From a bacterium (GTDB taxonomy: Bacteria; UBA9089; CG2-30-40-21; SBAY01): a stretch of DNA of 6,181 bases. The DNA is taken from positions 1-6,181 of the forward strand of contig JASEHU010000134.1 in NCBI GenBank assembly GCA_030018635.1, written 5' to 3'. The notes below the pieces were generated by a model. It saw nothing but the letters and a program-made list of their open reading frames with translations, searched no databases and was not told the DNA's origin. The translations under genes were made by a program, and so were the position numbers. Shown one piece after another: positions 4,652 through 6,181 of this stretch (its first letter is position 1; each line of letters begins with the position of its first letter).

Positions 4652-6010
4652 TTATTTCTTCCCAACCACACTTATTTCATCAAAATAAAAATGCGGGCTG
4701 ATGACATTTCCCCAGGTATAAGATTCCTTGCCGATTGCCCTCAGGCGATTAAATATGTCAAAGACATTACAGCTAGCCATGGTATCTTTAAGCCTGCCGA
4801 CTACCTCACCATTTTCTACCTTAAACCCTAATTCCACATTAAAGGCAAATTCACCGGCTAAGACATTACTCTGTCCACCACCTAAGACTGAATCTATAAT
4901 AAGCCCTTCCTTCATATCCTTAATCATCTCATAAAAATCCATTTCTCCTGGTAAAACAACAATATTGCTACAAAGTGGGGATGGTAATGAATCGAAATCG
5001 CGATGACCATTTCCCGTGGAAACGGTATTTAAAAAGCCTGCGGTCTGGAGGTCAAAGAGATAGTTTTTCAGCACACCATTTTCAATCAGCGGTGTTTTTC
5101 GTGTCCGGACACCTTCAGCATCCACAGGACAACTATTTGGTGCAAAATCAATGGTGGCATCATCATAAATAGTTACCCGCTCATCAAAGAGCTTCTCACC
5201 AAGCCTGGAAGTCAGTGGGGAGGCGCCCTTTTGAATCAATTTTCCATTTACTCCTAATTCTACCGTATCTAAAATTGTGGCCATTAATCTTGGGGTAAAT
5301 ACGACCGGCAATTTTTTTGTCTTGCAGGAGAGTTCATTTTTGGACCAGGCTAATGATTCGGTTATTTTACTGAGCATAGACTCAATATCCTTATTCAAAT
5401 CACAGCCGGTTTCATACTCGGACAACCATAACAGGCTATTATTTCTTATCAGGAGTCCTGTTAGATAAATGGTAAATATGGTTTTTTGATATTCAGATTC
5501 AACCCCTGAGGTATTTCCAATCTTTGTCTTCAGGGTAGTCTTGCTAATCTCAGCCTCTTTGCAAAAAAGCTCAGTATCAATAGCTAACAGTTGGTCTATC
5601 AGATTTTTCCCCAGGGCGATTGCCTCTTCAATACTAAACTGCTCTACCTCTTCATCAAATACCTTTACTTGAGTTAGTGATGAAGCTTGCTTCGTTGAAA
5701 TTTTGGGAAATTCAAATTTCGCCTCCTGCCCAAATTTAGCACTAATAATCGCATTCTCAATTACGGTCAGGTTAGTTAAATCCGTTGAGGCTTGCCTCGT
5801 TGAATCTTGCTTCGTTGAGACTTGCCCCGTTGTCGAAGAAAACCCAATCTTCCCATCTTTTATCACCCGTAATCCCAAGCCATTGATTTGCTTTGTGTTG
5901 ATACCTTTTAACCTGTTATTTTCAAACAGGACTTGAGTTGATAAAAGTTGTTGGTGGATTAGTTCGGCATTTGGGGTATATTTTAAGGTTTGATTTAAAA
6001 TCTCTTCCAT
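4652..6010 (-). CDS. pmbA: TldE/PmbA-type member of the TldD/PmbA protease family
   Basis: At 452 residues the protein is about as long as E. coli PmbA. The family's N-terminal domain (NGLGLRVIKDGKIGFSS) and C-terminal domain (LIIDSVLGGGQSNVLAGEFAF, about residues 370-390, then NVELGFKVENGEVVGRLKDTM and VFDIFNRLRAIG) are clear. No HExxxH zinc motif is present, so this is the TldE/PmbA subunit, not TldD. In E. coli the TldD-TldE heterodimer degrades unfolded peptides, including the CcdA antitoxin, and completes microcin B17 maturation; the zinc is in TldD. No tldD lies in the window. GGAGG sits 6 nt before the ATG. Two loops appear to carry inserts: residues about 62-76 (units such as STKQD, STRQA) and about 103-110 (ISTKQASS), both encoded by the 15-bp DNA module. 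The NACHT gene lies 81 bp downstream on the same strand. Confidence 0.9.
   Translation of the reverse strand: MEEILNQTLKYTPNAELIHQQLLSTQVLFENNRLKGINTKQINGLGLRVIKDGKIGFSSTTGQVSTKQDSTRQASTDLTNLTVIENAIISAKFGQEAKFEFPKISTKQASSLTQVKVFDEEVEQFSIEEAIALGKNLIDQLLAIDTELFCKEAEISKTTLKTKIGNTSGVESEYQKTIFTIYLTGLLIRNNSLLWLSEYETGCDLNKDIESMLSKITESLAWSKNELSCKTKKLPVVFTPRLMATILDTVELGVNGKLIQKGASPLTSRLGEKLFDERVTIYDDATIDFAPNSCPVDAEGVRTRKTPLIENGVLKNYLFDLQTAGFLNTVSTGNGHRDFDSLPSPLCSNIVVLPGEMDFYEMIKDMKEGLIIDSVLGGGQSNVLAGEFAFNVELGFKVENGEVVGRLKDTMASCNVFDIFNRLRAIGKESYTWGNVISPHFYFDEISVVGKK
5682..5698. repeat. Isolated copy of the 15-bp palindromic module in the pmbA-like gene
   Basis: GAAGCTTGCTTC followed by GTTGA. This matches the units at 5782-5832 and encodes the second STKQAS, about 35 codons downstream of the first array in the gene. 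Confidence 0.65.
5782..5832. repeat. 15-bp tandem repeat, 3.4 copies, in frame in the pmbA-like gene
   Basis: CCGTTGAGGCTTGCC (5782-5796), TCGTTGAATCTTGCT (5797-5811), TCGTTGAGACTTGCC (5812-5826), then CCGTTG. The unit is five codons and encodes a pentapeptide of the form T[GKR]Q[VDA]S on the minus strand. The first unit carries the palindrome GAGGCTTGCCTC (5787-5798). Confidence 0.85.
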
Positions 6011-6165
6011 TATTTACCTCCAGTCCAGACGATTTTGGATTTTCGATTGTGGATTGAAGAAATCCAAAAACCAAAAATTCCCTGGAATACTACCAATAAT
6101 CCTGGTTGAAATACCTTGTCTGCTGGTAGTGGGTCATTCCATTTGTTTTTGTGGGTTGATTTCAT
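6010..6165 (-). CDS. Doubtful 51-codon ORF meeting the pmbA-like start
   Basis: From ATG at 6165 the frame runs open for 51 codons (MKSTHKNKWNDPLPADKVF...) to a TAA that overlaps the pmbA-like ATG as TAATG. The frame is also open upstream to the window edge, so this could be the end of a larger gene. I see no Shine-Dalgarno site before the ATG, and about 15 of its last codons are translated 7-bp repeat DNA (GFWISSIHNRKSKI). It does not resemble the C-terminus of TldD, the expected neighbour. Chance openness is the simplest reading. Confidence 0.2.
   Translation of the reverse strand: MKSTHKNKWNDPLPADKVFQPGLLVVFQGIFGFWISSIHNRKSKIVWTGGK
6031..6072. repeat. 7-bp tandem repeat GATTNTG with inverted-repeat ends
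   Basis: GATTTTG (6031-6037), GATTTTC (6038-6044), GATTGTG (6045-6051) and GATTGAA (6052-6058), then GAAATCC and AAAAACC in the same register. TTTTGGATTT (6033-6042) and AAATCCAAAA (6060-6069) are perfect reverse complements, so the array can fold as a hairpin just upstream of the pmbA-like ribosome binding site. Confidence 0.75.
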
Positions 6166-6181
6166 TGCAAATTGCAAATTT
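6163..6181. repeat. Edge of a further 7-bp repeat (ATTGCAA)
   Basis: ATTGCAA appears twice in a row before the window ends at ATTT. The array may continue outside the window. Confidence 0.5.

Noticed and set aside
4728..5936. Several plus-strand open frames within the pmbA-like gene
   Set aside because: All are complementary to conserved TldD/PmbA sequence and show no independent coding signal.
6089..6130. 7-bp inverted repeat ACTACCA/TGGTAGT upstream of the pmbA-like gene
   Set aside because: The arms are short and the loop is 28 nt, easily explained by chance.

Overview
The window looks like chromosomal DNA of an uncultured, AT-rich Gram-negative bacterium. A secreted protein with a classical signal peptide and a likely outer-membrane fate lies at the left edge, Shine-Dalgarno sites are clear (GGAGG), and two near-perfect sigma-70-type promoters are present. 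I cannot name the phylum. Heptanucleotide tandem repeats in most gaps between genes recall the STRR repeats of filamentous cyanobacteria, but nothing else here points to cyanobacteria.

Layout. (1) Positions 1-676, minus strand: a small Cys/His-rich membrane or periplasmic protein (347-676) followed by the 5' end of an exported protein (1-208, runs off the window). They probably form one operon for an outer-membrane or metal-related function. (2) Positions 677-778: two divergent promoters whose -35 boxes form the arms of a perfect 8-bp inverted repeat. (3) Positions 779-1523, plus strand: a UPF0175-family antitoxin-like protein and a DUF3368 PIN-domain toxin-like RNase, separated by one base. 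(4) Positions 1524-1912: a gene-poor spacer with a terminator-like structured element, a doubtful 22-codon ORF and an imperfect inverted repeat built of 7-bp units. (5) Positions 1913-4570, minus strand: a large membrane-anchored NACHT NTPase with a C-terminal FGE-sulfatase/C-type-lectin-like domain, resembling bacterial NLR-type (STAND) sensors. (6) Positions 4583-4649: a long hairpin made of heptamers. (7) Positions 4652-6010, minus strand: a TldE/PmbA-type member of the TldD/PmbA family, without the HExxxH zinc motif. (8) Positions 6011-6181: more heptamer repeats and a short open frame that meets the pmbA start in a TAATG overlap.

How the parts may work together. The PIN/UPF0175 pair is a type II toxin-antitoxin-like module. 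The NACHT-FGE protein has the architecture of a cytoplasmic sensor/NTPase tethered to the inner membrane, as in bacterial NACHT defence proteins; a defence role is inference. The pmbA-like gene and the NACHT gene share a strand with a 78-81 bp gap and could be co-transcribed, with the hairpin in between.

The most unusual observation concerns the DNA itself. A 15-bp module (a 12-bp near-palindrome such as GAGGCAAGCCTC plus a 3-bp linker) recurs in frame inside two unrelated genes. Separate families of 7-bp tandem repeats fill most intergenic gaps, provide the stop codon of one gene, and have entered one coding region.
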